This document shows positions 46,162 to 58,947 of a stretch of DNA of 64,000 nt, piece after piece. The stretch is from Isoetes taiwanensis (lineage: Eukaryota > Streptophyta > Lycopodiopsida > Isoetales > Isoetaceae), in the NCBI GenBank assembly GCA_021234155.1, contig JAJEKV010000020.1, positions 9,861,172 to 9,925,171 on the forward strand, in the 5' to 3' direction. The notes beneath the pieces were generated by a model, which saw only the letters and a program-made list of their open reading frames with translations, did not search any database and was not told where the DNA came from. A program made the position numbers and the translations under genes. Every line of letters starts with the position of its first letter. Positions within the stretch are counted from its first letter, which is position 1.

Positions 46162-47811
46162 TGTGACGCTCCCTGCTAAATATACGGCGCCCGGCCGTAC
46201 ACTCGGCAGGAAATCCCCCATCCGGTCCATCAACCGCATGGGCCCTCCGTCTAACCCGCACTCTGAGAGAATCCTAGTGCGGGCAGGGGACACGAAGGTG
46301 TCTTGCGCGCCCTTCCCCTATGGGCTCCTATCACAGCGGAAGCATAAACAACGTCAGAACTAGCAATAACAATACAACATACTACCCCGAGGGGTAGTCC
46401 ATCACATATCCATAAGAGCAAAGAAAATAATCATAACCCATAAAACATAAGAGCTCCTACCCATGGCTCGACTCATAAGGAGGATGACCTGGACCGGCTA
46501 GGCCTCAAGATAGAGAGCATCGAAGTCATGGCAATGGCGAGGGCTGGCATAAGACAATGGCTAGGGTTGACCACTCCATCCGCCCCTCCTGTGCATACTG
46601 CGGATGGGCTAAATCAAGCTCTGGCGTGACTCTAGCCTTCAGGATCACGTAATCCCATGGTATCACCCATCGGGACTACTCCAGTTGCATCTCCCGGTCC
46701 GATGAGGTGGGGAAGGGTTGCATCTCCCCTTCAGGGGTCTAGAGGTTCATGGGCGGCCAGAGAATCGTGGCGACACCCATTCTGCACTGACTAAACCCCA
46801 AAACAAGAGCCAAGCCGACACTTGCTGGCTCTTGAGAGGAAGTGGGCGACACCATCGCCCCAGGGAGGTGTCGGACCCATGCTCGGCCCGCCGCGAAGTG
46901 GCCACCATAAGCCTAGCCCACTATGGGATCCCCCAGTAGCCCCCACTCGGCGGGGATCCTCCTCCGCATTGCCTCTAGCCCGTTGTGTAGTAGCTTTGAG
47001 TCACATCATAGCCTCTATAGCCCTGGGTGGGCTACTATGCCTGAGGCCGCATCTAATAGGAACTAAGGGATCTACTCTAGGAGCATACTACATATGGCCC
47101 TAGGTCTCTACCCCCCTTCCCAATACAAGAGGAGCAAACATGATCAACCAACATCACATAATCATCATATCCTAAGAATGATCATAAGAAGAACATCTTA
47201 ACCTAATCATACAATCTAACTAATGGTTAGGGTTCATTGATTAGGGTTCAAGATGTTGAATACGAGTTCTAGGATGGCTCTACTCTAGATACAAGATACT
47301 AGCACATCCTAATGCTAATTCGGATGAGCTATCACAACTACTACCCTACATACCGCTCCTCGATGCTCTCCCTCCCGATCCGTGCACCTCCATGGTCTTG
47401 AAGTGTTCGAGGTAGCTCCCACTCCTGGCCGATGCACCCACGCCCGGGTCAGCTGTGCTAGGCTATGCCCTGATAGAGCGGTTCTCGAAAACGGAGTTTC
47501 GAAAGCGCCAAGAAGGTTCCCGTGATTTGGAGCGTAAAAGAGGCCTAGGGTTAGGGTTTAGGCCTTTATAGGTTAGGGTTCACATGTTATGCCACGTGGC
47601 TCCAATAGGGTAAGACCAGGTGGCGGGTGCCCAATAGGTTAAGGCCACGTGGAAAATGGTCTTAACCTAAGGTTGGCTAAGTTATATGAATAACTTAGTC
47701 ATGCCCCCTAGTGCCACAATCTATGGTATACAAGGCTATGAAGATAGACTTGTATAGTGACCAGGTCCAGGAATATAACGTATTTATAGCGTATATTCCC
47801 CGAACGTCACA
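46162..47811 (-). repeat. 3' LTR (full length, 1,650 bp)
   Basis: Bounded by TGTGACG and CGTCACA, a 7-bp perfect terminal inverted repeat. On the minus strand CCTATAAAGGCC (47561-47572) is a good TATA box for transcription toward lower coordinates. It includes several telomere-like GGTTAGGGTT segments near 47550-47580 that are part of the LTR, not a telomere. Confidence 0.9.
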
Positions 47812-47823
47812 TTCTCCCCTTAG
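47812..47823 (-). promoter_or_regulatory. Polypurine tract of the gypsy element
   Basis: TTCTCCCCTTAG on the plus strand, that is, CTAAGGGGAGAA on the minus strand, abuts the 3' LTR. It fixes the orientation of the element. Confidence 0.85.
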
Positions 47824-48689
47824 GACAATCGCCGTCCTCAAGATTGCGCTAAGGTGTGAACCTACTCTAATCGCAAAAAGCACACAACAAGAATATATGA
47901 ACTTAACTCTATTGAAAAGATCAACTTTTTGGTTAATTACTTATTATGTAATTATAAAGCTATATTTATAAGTTATACAAAATTATATAGCTATAACAAC
48001 TATTATTATCAAAGTATACACATAATATTATTACAACAAATTTAGGAGTTCATAGTTAGTCTAAAATCTATGACTCCTATCTTCTCGTAACGTGCTCCCT
48101 CCTTCATGCTTCCCTTCACTGGCCTGCACAAGTAGCACATTACGTTATATAAGTTAAATAAGTTTGTGGTTTTAGGGGACCACCCCCCTTACCTACCTCC
48201 TTGAGCCGAACTACCAGCTCAAGGTTACCCTACTACCTTGCACCCGATCATGGCCCCATAAGGATTTGAGCTTAAGGACCATTTAAGATGATCCTATCAT
48301 CGCCCATGATCAAGTGCTACCTTGTACACGATCCCCCAGATCGAGTACACCCCAGTGCATCATGCCCCAAGGGTTTTAAGCTAGGGAACGTCTCACGATC
48401 CCATCATCGCGCATGATCACTTTAATCTTCACCATGACCCTCCTACGGCCAGGTGTGCGTGCCCCGCGATCAGCAAGCATAGAGAGCATCCGATCGATGT
48501 CCCATCGCCGCCCACCATGCCTCATTCCTCACTCACATGACCCTAATGGTCATGCGCACCTCTTGGTGCGTGTTGGCCTAAAGAATGCCTTAAAGGCGTA
48601 TCCCATCATCGCCCACACGTTCCAAGATTCTGGCACATGCACTCTGCTAACTAGAATACATGAGCCAGAACTTAAGGCTAACTAAGAAA

Positions 48690-50040
48690 CATACTAAGCT
48701 AACCTCCTGGCAAGTCGGCGTCGATCAAATCGAAGACGACTCGCCCATCAAACTCCTTCCTAAACTCTGGGTATTGCTTCTCCAAGTCCTGCTTCAATAC
48801 CCATGTCGCGTCTTCCACGGGCAAGTGCTTCCACTTGACCAAATACTGGAGGAATTAGGACCTCCTAGTCTTCTTGAATGACTTATCAAGAAGTAATTCA
48901 GGCATAATTTCAACTTGTTCCTCCATCATTTCCAACAAAGTTGGAGTATCCAAAACCTCATCAAGGTTAGGATCGTGCCTTTTGAATAGTCTCACATGGA
49001 AGACCTTAAGGTGGGCTGAGAGATCCAACTTGTAGGCTTGGGAGCCCACTCCTCTCCAAGATCTTGAACGGACCGGCCCACCTAGGGGCGAGCTTCTTAC
49101 AATTGCCGATGCGAAGTTTCCCTTGCTTAACCTTTACTTGAGCCAAACTTTATCTCTCACAACAAAACAACTCTCGAGGAGTTTTATGTCTATCTGCTAG
49201 ACTCTTCAGATGTGCCCATGCTGTTTGAAGATATTCTCACACTTCTACCAAAAGCTACTGCATATATGCTGTCGTTGTTGAGAAACTTCCACCTAGGGCA
49301 CTAGATTATGCCACATAACTAGGGTCAAGCATTGATAACTGTAACTGATCATGGAGGAGACATCTTCGATGACTCTTGCTTCATATTATTGTACGTAATT
49401 GACCAGGTTTATGTACTCGGCCCATTTGGATTACTTGTTCCAATCGTAGTTTCTCAACGTGCTCACCAAAATTGTGTTGGTGCGGTCCCTTTGCCGATTT
49501 GACTGCAAATGATAAGCAAAACTCATCAAGAAGTTGGTGCAGCTCGTGTTGAAGAAGTCTTGCTAAACGTCGCTAAGGAACTTCGGATCTCTTTTGGTGA
49601 TGATCGACCTGTGCATTTCCATGCAGCCTAAAAGATCTCTTATGTAGACCACACGGCTAGAGCCAAGGCGGTGTCTATGGTGTGGCATGGCAAGCATGTG
49701 CCCTTTTGCTAAGCTATATACCACAACCATCAAGGCTTCAAAGCTTCTTGTTGTCCTTGGGAGGCCAACTATAAAACCCATGCTGATGACTTCCCACTTG
49801 GTGTCTGGCACCGCCCTTGATGACTCCTCGGAATGAAGTTGTTCCGCCCTTTGTCTCGGCCGGGTCTGGACCGACATTCTTGGATATGTCTGATTATCTG
49901 CTTCTTCATATCCGGCCAGACGTAGCTACTTCTAATCTTGAAGTAGGCCTTTATAAATTTTGCATGGCCGGAAATAGGGCTATTATGCGTGTCCTGGAAG
50001 ATTTTTCTTACTTCTTATACTTTGGGTAATGATAATTGTT
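48690..50040 (-). pseudogene. Gypsy integrase plus chromodomain, decayed
   Basis: In order on the minus strand: zinc-binding N-terminus (YVWPDMKKQIIRHIQEC, about 49880-49940), core with KWEVISMGFIVGLPRTTRSF (about 49740-49800), KRDPKFLSD (about 49565-49590), SFAYHLQSNRQRDRTN-like tail of the core (about 49470-49530), and YKLDLSAHLKVFHVRLFKRH (about 48975-49035). The chromodomain follows with YLVKWKHLPVEDATWVLKQD (about 48770-48850). Stops and frameshifts separate the pieces. The C-terminal chromodomain marks the chromovirus clade and would guide integration to chromatin (family knowledge). Confidence 0.88.
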
Positions 50041-50229
50041 CTTTGCTATTAGAGATTACCTTCCTTTTTAAAATATTTGAAGGTTTCTCTTTCTTAATCC
50101 GGCCCTTGCACTCTTGCAAAGACTAGCCCATTATGTGCTTGAACTCCATGTTGGGGTAGATGGCTTCTTCTATCTTCTTGCCGAATCCGCTTGCCGAAGT
50201 GGAGATGGCATTGCAAATTGCTGCTTCAA

Positions 50230-50600
50230 AAGCTTGCCAATGAGTGGCGACGTCTTAACATCTCCACAACGCATGCTCTTCCATTGATTTGTGTAGATCA
50301 CGCGATGTCGTCAAGAGAATTGATGAAGAAATTATCCAAGGAATCTTCAAGATGTCGTCCTCAAATGCATACAAGTTGGTGGAGCATTCCATAGACTTAG
50401 GGGCATTCTTTGTGGAAATCATAGTGCCCATACTGTGTTCGAAGGAGTCTTATAATTATCTTCCCCCCTTCATCCTTATTTGTCGATTGCCCGAAGCTTA
50501 CGCCGATTTTGTAGAAGAATCACGCTTCTTGGGGCTGATCCATTATGTCGTTTGCTTGTTGAGCTGCCCATGGTTGATATACATCTTTAGACTTCCATCT
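50230..50600 (-). pseudogene. Gypsy reverse transcriptase remnant
   Basis: The minus strand in shifting frames gives RQIRMKGG, RTQYGHYDF, WNAPPTC and then NFFINSLDDI followed by VIYTNQ and KSMEEHA. This is the order of RT motifs around the active-site DD (at about 50305-50311). Only about 190 bp separate this from the integrase zinc-binding region, so the RNase H domain is missing or unrecognisably decayed. Confidence 0.7.
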
Positions 50601-50649
50601 TGGCCTAAAGGGTCTCCAAGTCAATCAACTCCTACAACCGCTTCTTGAG

Positions 50650-53570
50650 CTCGCTAGCTCTGGAAGTGCTGATTCTATAAAGAGCCTTGCTGATCGGCTC
50701 TCAGATCCGGTGCAAGAGTGATTTCAGTCTCTATGCTTCTATAGAGCAAAAGCTCTCAAATTTCATCAAGGGATATATCATGGGACTTCTTAATTACTTA
50801 GAATTTGGCCAAGGCAACTGTTTTGAAGTAGCATCTTCCTTCTTACTATTGGCCTGAATTCGACAACTTGTAGCTTATGTATGACCTCATTCCTCATGAT
50901 GCACTTAAGTAATTGCCTTTCTTGACATGTTTTGCACGATTGGAATTACTTAACTTAAATTATAAGGTACTTGCCCTTTGGTTTGGGATAAGTATCTCTT
51001 GCTTATAGTAATCAATTATTGCTTTAGCCCGACTTTAATATTGCATGCTTATTATGAGGTCATAATTGCCAATGTACATAAGTTGGTGTCGATGCTCTAC
51101 TTTGCTTTCGCTTAAGGTTGATGTCGAACTTGACTCTTGTTCCATTGGTCTTTGCTAATTACTCGGCCTTGCCTTAACTATCGGCCTAGATTTAGACTTA
51201 AGAGTCTTGCTCTTAAAGATGTCCGCCATCTAGAAGGTGCAAAATTACAAGTTAAAGAACTACTTACATAAATCTTATGGCCACAAGTTTAGTCAGCATG
51301 ACATTACTTTTGGACACACATAGAAAACTATATGATTAGATAATTATTCTTGTTTTAGATCTAATCTATACTCTAGGATCTCCCCTTTCTTACTTATTGC
51401 CCTCTTGAAATAGTCCCACCTTTGAGTTGATGCCATCTAAGAAGTTGGCCGGACTTATTAGATTGCTTCCCTTCATTTGGTCGGATTATTCCTTATGCTG
51501 CGGAAGTACTCGTCATATACATGTCGACGGTTATCCTATTATTGAATCCTTCTTAGCGAGGTGATCAAGCTCACGAAGAGGTTCCAATATGTTGGATATC
51601 TGCCAGCAATGTATACAATTGTTGTACTCCATACATTTTCTTCCCAATCCTTGAAGCTTTGCTCAATTCTTGGGTCCATCTTCTAAAAGAAAAGACAAAA
51701 ACTACTCGAAATTTCGTCCCTATCCCATCATGGATGCTATCACCCATAATTCTAAGAAACTCAACTATCTGATAGGTCCTCTAGCTTGTTTAAAGCTGGT
51801 GTAGTCGTTAGTCGTTGGAGTAGCAAGGCGATGATCCATAATTTGTTGAAAAGAATCTGGTATCCTTGGAGTTGTATGATCATTCAAGTGCTCTGCTTTC
51901 TTTCATTGAACATATTCTGACTCTGCTCGTCCTTAATGTTGATGCTGATTACCTTCATTAACATTATCCCTCTTAGTGGACTTGCTGATGTAGATAACAT
52001 AACGCTCGGTGTCGCATCCCAAGAGCTTGAAGGTAATGTTCACCACTGCGTAGAATCTTTCGTGTTTAAGTCATCTGCCTTGAAGGTTATTAGATTCGAG
52101 GATGATTCTTCTAACTCCTGAATTGATGTTGTCGTGTTTACCTTGTTGATTTGATTCTTCATCTTGGTGGTTGCATGCTGTTGTTATAAGGCTGATGATA
52201 ATGTTGAGTGCTTTACCACTTCTAACTATGCAACTTCTCTTGCTAAGAGGAGTTTATGTGCATCCATCTGCAGGGACTAATCTTGACTGATCAATTAATA
52301 ATGCTGATATTTGGTCCCTCATGATGCCTCTTCTTGATGGTGTTTGACCTCCAATCTCTAAGGTAGAAGATTGTCGTGATCTTGAGATGGTGCTGTCGAG
52401 GTTGATGCAGCTGCTCTGAAGTATCGGGGCTGATGACGAAGAAGTTTGTTGCAGACTCGCCATATTTCTATTCCTGGGGAGGCCACTCTTGCTGGGTTGT
52501 AATACTTCCTTAGTCAAAGCATGTCTTCTTGGAGTCTAGATCTGATACTACTATGGCCTGTATACCTGCGATAGTTGCCCTTCCTCGGAGGTATGTCCAG
52601 TCTCATCCTTAGGGCTCTTGATACCATAAGTCGATGAAGTGTACTTGTTGGTGGTGTAGCTGTGACATTAGTCATCGATATGGGGCCGTTCCTCGAGACA
52701 ATATGGCACTTGGAGAATATCCTTGACTAGGAGGTGTTCCTCCCCTAATGTGATCAATTTTGTAAGTGCCATGATGCCCATTGGCTGTTGCATAGCCCTC
52801 TTGGCAAGTCTTGTGTCTATCCTTGATGTCGCAATCATCCATCCTATAGGCTCTCCTTTATTTTTGTTCGGCTTCCCTGTACACCGTCTTGGCTTTTGCT
52901 TTGTTGAAGTTTCCTCCATAAGTTGCCCTCTGCTTTCGATTCATTGATTTTGTCGAGTGGCTCCACTGTCGAGGCTCGAGGATCTACAACGAAGGTTCGC
53001 CTGACCTATATTATTGCCCTAAGCACAAGGCAACTAATACTACCATAACAACAATTACTTATATCTATTTGCTCTACAAACCCTATTTTTATACCTTTAT
53101 CCCCTCTACCTCAATTGACCCACTTGGCACTTTACTAGGCACTGAGAAAGGTACTTATTTACTATTATGGGGTGGTAGAAGGAGACTCACTTTGGGTATA
53201 CTTGGTGTGCTAGACTAAATTACCTAGATAAAATGAATTCCTAGACAATTATCTATGATACAAAGGCATGCCTGAAGACACTTGATGATAGTGCACCTAT
53301 AACGTGTGTTGGTGTACCCTACCAACGTGTGACAACAATTTCTAAGGCCTTGGTAACTAGCTGGGTTTCTAAGAAAAAGTTTCATTATACTACCTGTATG
53401 TAGACAAGAAGACACTTAGCAAGATAAGAGCGACAACTAAGCTAGGATGAATGCAAGCGCTGTCCTATCTAGTTTGAGGGTCTTGGTTCTAAGTCTAAGG
53501 CTTGGCCATTAGTATTATCTAACATTATTAAAGCTTAAATTTAATTAAGAATTATAATTCAAACATAAAC
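50650..53570 (-). other. Gypsy element gag/leader side, unrecognisable
   Basis: This interval should hold gag and protease in a minus-strand element. Open pieces exist (52254-52517 and 52668-52919, minus), but I see no CCHC knuckle or DSGA protease motif. It is heavily decayed or contains further insertions. Confidence 0.4.
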
Positions 53571-53700
53571 GATGCCCGCCTTTAGTGGTTGGCACGGGGG
53601 GGTTTGGGGGGGTTCAACCCTATGGGTGGGAGGTTCGATTCCCGCTACTGTGGGAATTTTTTTAAGATGAGGTTCAAATGGATTGAAAAGCTAGAATGGG
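53570..53700 (+). mobile_element. tRNA-derived SINE-like insertion
   Basis: TTAGTGGTTGGCAC (53582-53595) resembles a pol III A box. GGTTCGATTCC (53632-53642) matches the B-box consensus exactly. The sequence then runs to a T-rich stretch (GGGAATTTTTTTAAG). The spacing is compatible with an internal pol III promoter. It lacks a foldable anticodon arm, so a tRNA gene is unlikely. Confidence 0.6.
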
Positions 53701-53754
53701 GTACTACAAGACACTAGAGTGCAAGGTAGAAGACTAGCATATGTACTAAGACCG

Positions 53755-55073
53755 AGTCATGGCAATGGCGAGGGCTGGCATAAGACAATGGCTAGGGTTG
53801 ACCACTCCATCAAGCTCTGGCGTGACTCTAGCCTTCCGGGATTAGAGCCTTCCGGATACGTAATCCCATGGTATCACCCATCGGGACTACTCCAGGTTGC
53901 ATCTCCCTGGTCCGATGAGGCAGGAAGAGTTGCATCTCCCCTTCCCGGGGTCTAGAGGTTCCGCGGGCGGCTAGAGAATCGTGGCGACACACGATTCGTA
54001 GCCGACTGAACCCCCCAAAACAAGAGCCAAGCCGACACTTGCAGCTCTTGAGAGGCAGGGCGACACTATCGCCCCAGGAGGTGTCAGACCCATGCTCGGC
54101 CCGCACGAAGTGACCGACCATAAGCCTAGCCCACTATGGGATCCCCTGTAGCCCCCACTCGGCAGGGGTCCTCCCTCCGCATTGCCTCTAGTCCCGTTGT
54201 GTAGTGCTGAGTCACATCATAGCCTCTATAGCCTGGTGGGCTACTATGCACAGGCCGCATCTAATAAGAACTAAGGGATCTACTCTAGGAGCATACTACA
54301 TATGGCCCTAGGTCTCTACCCCCCTTCCCAATACTACATATGGCCCTAGGTCTCTACCCCCCTTCCCAATACAAGAGGAGCAAACATGATCAACCAACAT
54401 CACATAATCATCATATCCTAAGAATGATCATAAGAAGAACATCTTAACCTAATCATACAATCTAACTAATGGTTAGGGTTCATTGATTAGGGTTCATTGA
54501 TTAGGGTTCAAGATGTTGAATACGGGTTCTAGGATGGCTCTACTCTAGATACAAGATACTAGCACATCCGGAATGCTAATTCCAGATGAGCTATCACAAC
54601 TACTACCCTACATACCTGCTCCTGATGCTCTCCCTCCCGATCCGTGCATCTCCATGGTCTTCGAAGTGTTCGAGGTAGCTCCCACTCCTGCTGATGCGCC
54701 CACGCTCCGGGGGCTGCTGTGCTAGGCTATGCCACAGCAGACGGTTCTCGAAACGGAGTTTCGAGCGCGAAGAAGGTTCCCAGACTGTTGGAGCCAGAAA
54801 AGAGGCCTAGGGTTAGGGTTTAGGCCTTTATAGGTTAGGGTTCACATGTTATGCCACGTGGCTCCAATAGGGTAAGACCGTGTGGCGGGTGCCCAATAGG
54901 TTAAGGCCACGTGGAAAATGGTCTTAACCTAAGGTTGGCTAAGTTATATGAATAACTTAGTCATGCCCCCTAGTGCCACAATCTATGGTATACAAGGCTA
55001 CGAAGATAGACTTGTATAGTGACGGGTCCAGGAATATACGTATTTATAGCGTATATTCCCCTGGAACGTCACA
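53755..55073 (-). repeat. 5' LTR, truncated at its inner side
   Basis: Homologous to 46524-47811 and ends CGTCACA. The part corresponding to 46162-46523 (about 362 bp, the inner R/U5 side for a minus-strand element) is absent, and with it any primer binding site. A local 42-bp duplication of ATACTACATATGGCCCTAGG and following bases (about 54293-54378) distinguishes it from the other LTR. Confidence 0.9.
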
Positions 55074-55279
55074 AAAGGGGGTCCCACTTTCAGTTGGCCC
55101 CTATTTGATGGCAATGTAGAAAAGGAAGCTTCCTGTAAAGTCATCATAAATGCTTTGCGACCTCACTACCTTCTTATTAAATGGTGCCACCTCACCTCAT
55201 TTAATATAAAAAAATGCAATTTAATAAGAGAATTTAATGGCTAGGATTTCTCCTCCCCTTTTTGATCTAATGGCTAAGA

Positions 55280-55625
55280 CATGCTACACGCTTTTTACCG
55301 ACGACTAAGATCAAATCCCCAAATCCGACGTCCTGGATCAAAAGTCCCAATGTTGAGGCATTACAAGATGGCTCCATATACGCCGTTGATCTCGCACATA
55401 CGACAGCCCAGGCGGCGACACCTCAATCTCCATCCACAAGGGGGCTACTTCGGGTGGATCGACGTGGCACTGTCTTAGCCGTCGATCTCAGATTTGGATG
55501 GCCCAGACAGTGACACCTCAAATACTGGACCGCTGGATAAGAGGGGAGCTTAAGTGGTGGTTCAATTCAGGCCGTCGATCTCAGATCTGGACGGCCCAAA
55601 CGATGCCACCTCAAAATATTGGAAC
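55280..55625. repeat. ~95-bp tandem repeat, 3-4 copies
   Basis: GCCGTCGATCTCAGATCTGG begins at 55571, a variant at 55478 and a diverged one at 55382, with a possible fourth at about 55290. Each is followed by ACGGCCCARACRRTGMCACC and a CCACTGGATAAGAGGG-type end. Confidence 0.82.
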
Positions 55626-56520
55626 ACTGGATACAAGAGGGACGCCTATATAATTGTATATATATAAGAGATAAGAAATATGTGTGTTGTGATTTAGAGG
55701 TGAATGGAGATGGGTTTTGGCCGGAAAAAATGGCACTACGGGCCTGCGCCTCTGGCGTGGCCCTGAAGTTCGTGCAGACACTCTGGTTGCTGGAAGCTGG
55801 ATGCACATGGGCAGAGTTTGATGATGTATTCATCACCGGTTTTTTTCCTCTGTCTTCTGTGCTGGAGCCATGTGGAACTTTTATTTTGTGCAGATCTATG
55901 AGCCTCCTGTTTTGTGCAGAGCTGTTTGGCCTTAAGAATGGCTCTATTTCGACCCTTCCACCTCGGGCTACTTCAGCTTCCCCATGGATCTTAGAGCTTG
56001 TTTATATCTTTTGTTAAATCTGTATGTAGATGTAATCCACTGTTTCTGGAACTGGTGGATGTCTCACCCTTCTCTTCACTGATCTCCTTCGATTCATTCA
56101 TCTCTTCCATGTTCTCTTTATTTTTTTAGCCCCTTTCTTCCAGATGTGTTTCAACTCCTTCAAATCTGGTCAGCTATTTCTACTCTGCTGCAACCTTCTT
56201 CCCAGATCTTGAGCTTTTAGTCACATCTGCCCTCAGATCTGGGTTTCTATGATTTTCTCATTTCTGCTCCCTTTTCTCTGACTATTTTTCTTTTTCCCTC
56301 TTTATTTCTTGTATTCTTCTCAATTACCTCTTCTATTCTCTTCTCCTTCCGACTTTTCCTCCGTTTTATTTTTCGATGCTAATGTTGTGTTTCCTTGTCC
56401 TTCTTCTTTCTTTTTTGTAAATGTTCTACCAAGTCACAATCGCCCTTTTTTTTCCACTTCCTTATCACGAGGTGTTTATATAGGTGACCCGCCATCCATT
56501 TTCTAATGTAGATATAGTTT
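55619..56520 (+). other. Region upstream of the LINE with one unrecognised ORF
   Basis: A plus-strand frame at 55619-56017 (132 codons, Cys/Phe/Leu rich) has no recognised domain. It is followed by about 450 bp of T/C-rich sequence. It may be leader or unrelated DNA next to the LINE. Confidence 0.3.
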
Positions 56521-56559
56521 CTTGAGTGGTGGTTTTCTTTGGCCTCTACATGAAGATTG

Positions 56560-57660
56560 ACTTTCTAAGCACGGAGATGCGGGCACCCATCTCATGCATC
56601 ACACAATCCGGCAACTCATATATGCTGATGATATTAATCTCCTGGCCTATACTTCAGAGGGCATGCAACGTCACCTGGACACTCTTGACACTTTTTGCCG
56701 ATCCACTGGCATGCGAGTTAACTTGGCCAAAACTAGGGCGCTGCTAGTTTCGTCATCCCGTCAACCAAGGCTTCCCTCATTCACTTACCAGGGACAAGAC
56801 GTAGAGGTGGCTCCGACCCACAAGTACTTGGAGATCGAGTTCTCCACTACAACCCACTAGATATTGCCATCAGGTTGCGGGTCATGGAGGGTTGGAAAGC
56901 ACTATATGTCATGCAGAACAACAACCATAATGCAGAGTTGTATGCCTGAGGCTACCACGTTGGGGTGTACAGGCAAACAGATGCGTACAGGTACGGACAA
57001 AGAAGGATCACGATGCACTAAAACTGTACCTAGATGCTACTTTCCTTTGAAAGCTCTGGGATGCAGATGCTCTGACGCACGTTAAGCTGACACACTATCA
57101 GCAGCAAGTCAATCCTAGGCTCATACCAGTACTTTGTACACCCATTGGCCCATGAAGAAGCGCAGACTTATAGCTTCCATTCGCACGGGTGCACATCGTC
57201 TCGCATTGAGACATGGCATTGGACTCAAAAAGCACGGGAGGAGAGGCTTTGTTAGTGTTGCCATCAAGGCGGCATTGAAGATGAATGCCATGCCCTCCAG
57301 ATCTGCCCAGCGTTTGCCCATATCAGAGCGCGGTATGTTCGGTACTAGGCCTGGCTAGCCATTGCATGAGTTATTGAATACGACGTTCGTAGGCTTGTTG
57401 GGGTCACACCTCCAGGAGGTTATATATGCACGAACTCAGTTGTGTCCTCTGGGACAGTATTGAATTGTCCTTACAATTGTACAGTGTACCAGCATACTTA
57501 TTACTGCTAAGGTTTTTCCCTCGAAAACCCTTCGCGGGGGGGGGGAGGGGAGGGTTTAATCCTCACAGTAATACGCTTGTTGCTATCTTTTTGTTTGGGT
57601 CCCATAGGCCAATTGGTCTCCGTGGACGATAAAATCTATTCTATTCTATTCTGTTCTTTT
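56560..57660 (+). mobile_element. 5'-truncated LINE with reverse transcriptase remnant and ATTCT tail
   Basis: A frame at 56594-56860 reads RQLIYADDINLLAYTSEGMQ then TFCRSTGMRVNLAKT and PTHKYLEIEF. YADD (56621-56632) is the RT active site, and the following two blocks are RT thumb motifs of plant LINEs. The downstream coding region is broken. The 3' end has TTTTTCCCTCGAAAACCCTT, GGGTCCCATAGGCC and a simple (ATTCT)n tail at about 57630-57655. Related 3' ends occur at 2150-2335, 8972-9030 and 60295-60760. Confidence 0.9.
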
Positions 57661-57664
57661 TTTT

Positions 57665-58945
57665 CCTTTTCCATGGCTCCTTTTCTCTATGTATCTTGAG
57701 ACCTTCTTGTGCTTTTGGTTCGCCTCCCTCCACATTCTTCAGAATGATCATGTAGAGTCGTTCCTCCTCTAGGATGTTATCTGTATGGTTCTTACCCCTT
57801 TGGCTGTGGAGACTCAGTAGAGGTCAATCAAGTGGATAGCATAGGGCCTGCAGCTATAGTACTCGTTGGTGAAGGAAGATGGTTGTGACCTTGCTCAAAC
57901 AATCCAAGTTTTATAAGCATATCTTTTGTGCATGCTTTATGGCTTATAGGATGAGGCCTTTGTTGAGAAAGGCCCCTATAGTACTTACGCCATGCGAAGA
58001 AGATGCAGAAGGTGTTTTGTCCTTTATCTGATACTCTCCTTAGTCAAAGGAGAAAGATTGAATATTTGGATCCTTCCTTTTGGCGGCCATCTTTCAAGAA
58101 TATATGTCGGAGTTGCTTCATGGTTTGAGAGTCTGTGCCACTGGGGTAGGATCTTGGATCTATAAGAGGTTGTAGCACCACTTGGCTCTATCTCTTGATT
58201 GTGGATGATGGTTCCTTTGAGTTGGAATAAGTCTCTAGATGCAAGCATGGCCTGTGCTCCCTTGTCCCAGCCAAGGGATGCTTTGTTGATTAGTGAATGA
58301 TCTTGAGCTCTGCTATGGTAAAGCCATGGGGTCCCAGAGTGGGAGGACTTTGGATAGCCTCAATCTTGGTCTGGATAGTTGACAAGATCTATCGGGATTT
58401 GAAGCATAAGGGTTGGGTCCCGGTGTTGATGTTCAAAGGTAGCTTTGATGCTGCGTTCTGCAGCGACGAGGTTGCTGATTTTGGGGGAGGAGCTTCATCG
58501 AGCATTTGCATTGGGCTTAGCATATTAACACCGTGTTTCACTGTAGCTTTACTGCAGGTTGTTCACTACGCATAGTAGGTTCTCTATTGTCCGATCATAG
58601 GGCCAAATTTTGAAGGCAAGTGCAACGTAAACAAGTGGAAGAGCAGCTTTGGGCCAGTCTGTTTTGTACCAGTCTTATATTGTACTTGTTGTATTTCTAG
58701 GAAAACAAACTTCCATCTGTTCATGGAGAAGATGTTGAGGGAGGTTTGTGAATACTGGACTTACGTTGTAGAATGGATAACATGTTTACGTTTCTTAGGA
58801 ATTGTAGAATGATGCCTCCAGTGGATACATAGAGTAGATCAAAACTGGACTAGAATATCAAATCTGTTAAGAACAATTTACATTACTTAAGATTTAACTT
58901 TTAAAGCATAGAAATAGCACAATCATATAAGCTTTGCTGCAATTT
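57665..58945. other. Intergenic DNA without recognisable gene
   Basis: A plus-strand frame at 58297-58575 (92 codons) and a minus frame at 58024-58248 are open, without known domains or splice-supported extensions. Confidence 0.4.
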
Positions 58946-58947
58946 AT

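Larger units (their letters stand above)
46162..55073 (-). mobile_element. Ty3/gypsy chromovirus LTR retrotransposon (minus orientation)
   Basis: Direct repeats at both ends start TGTGACG or end CGTCACA. The flanking bases are AAAGG on both sides (46157-46161 and 55074-55078), a perfect 5-bp target duplication. Next to the full LTR at 47811, the minus strand reads AAGGGGAGAA|TGTGACG, a polypurine tract, so the element is transcribed right to left. Decayed RT, integrase and chromodomain follow in the proper chromovirus order on the minus strand. It is 8.9 kb and inactive. Confidence 0.93.

Noticed and set aside
47540-47600. Telomere-like GGGTTAGGGTTTAGG
   Set aside because: Only a few imperfect units, present in both LTRs at the same place, so it is LTR sequence and not an interstitial telomere.
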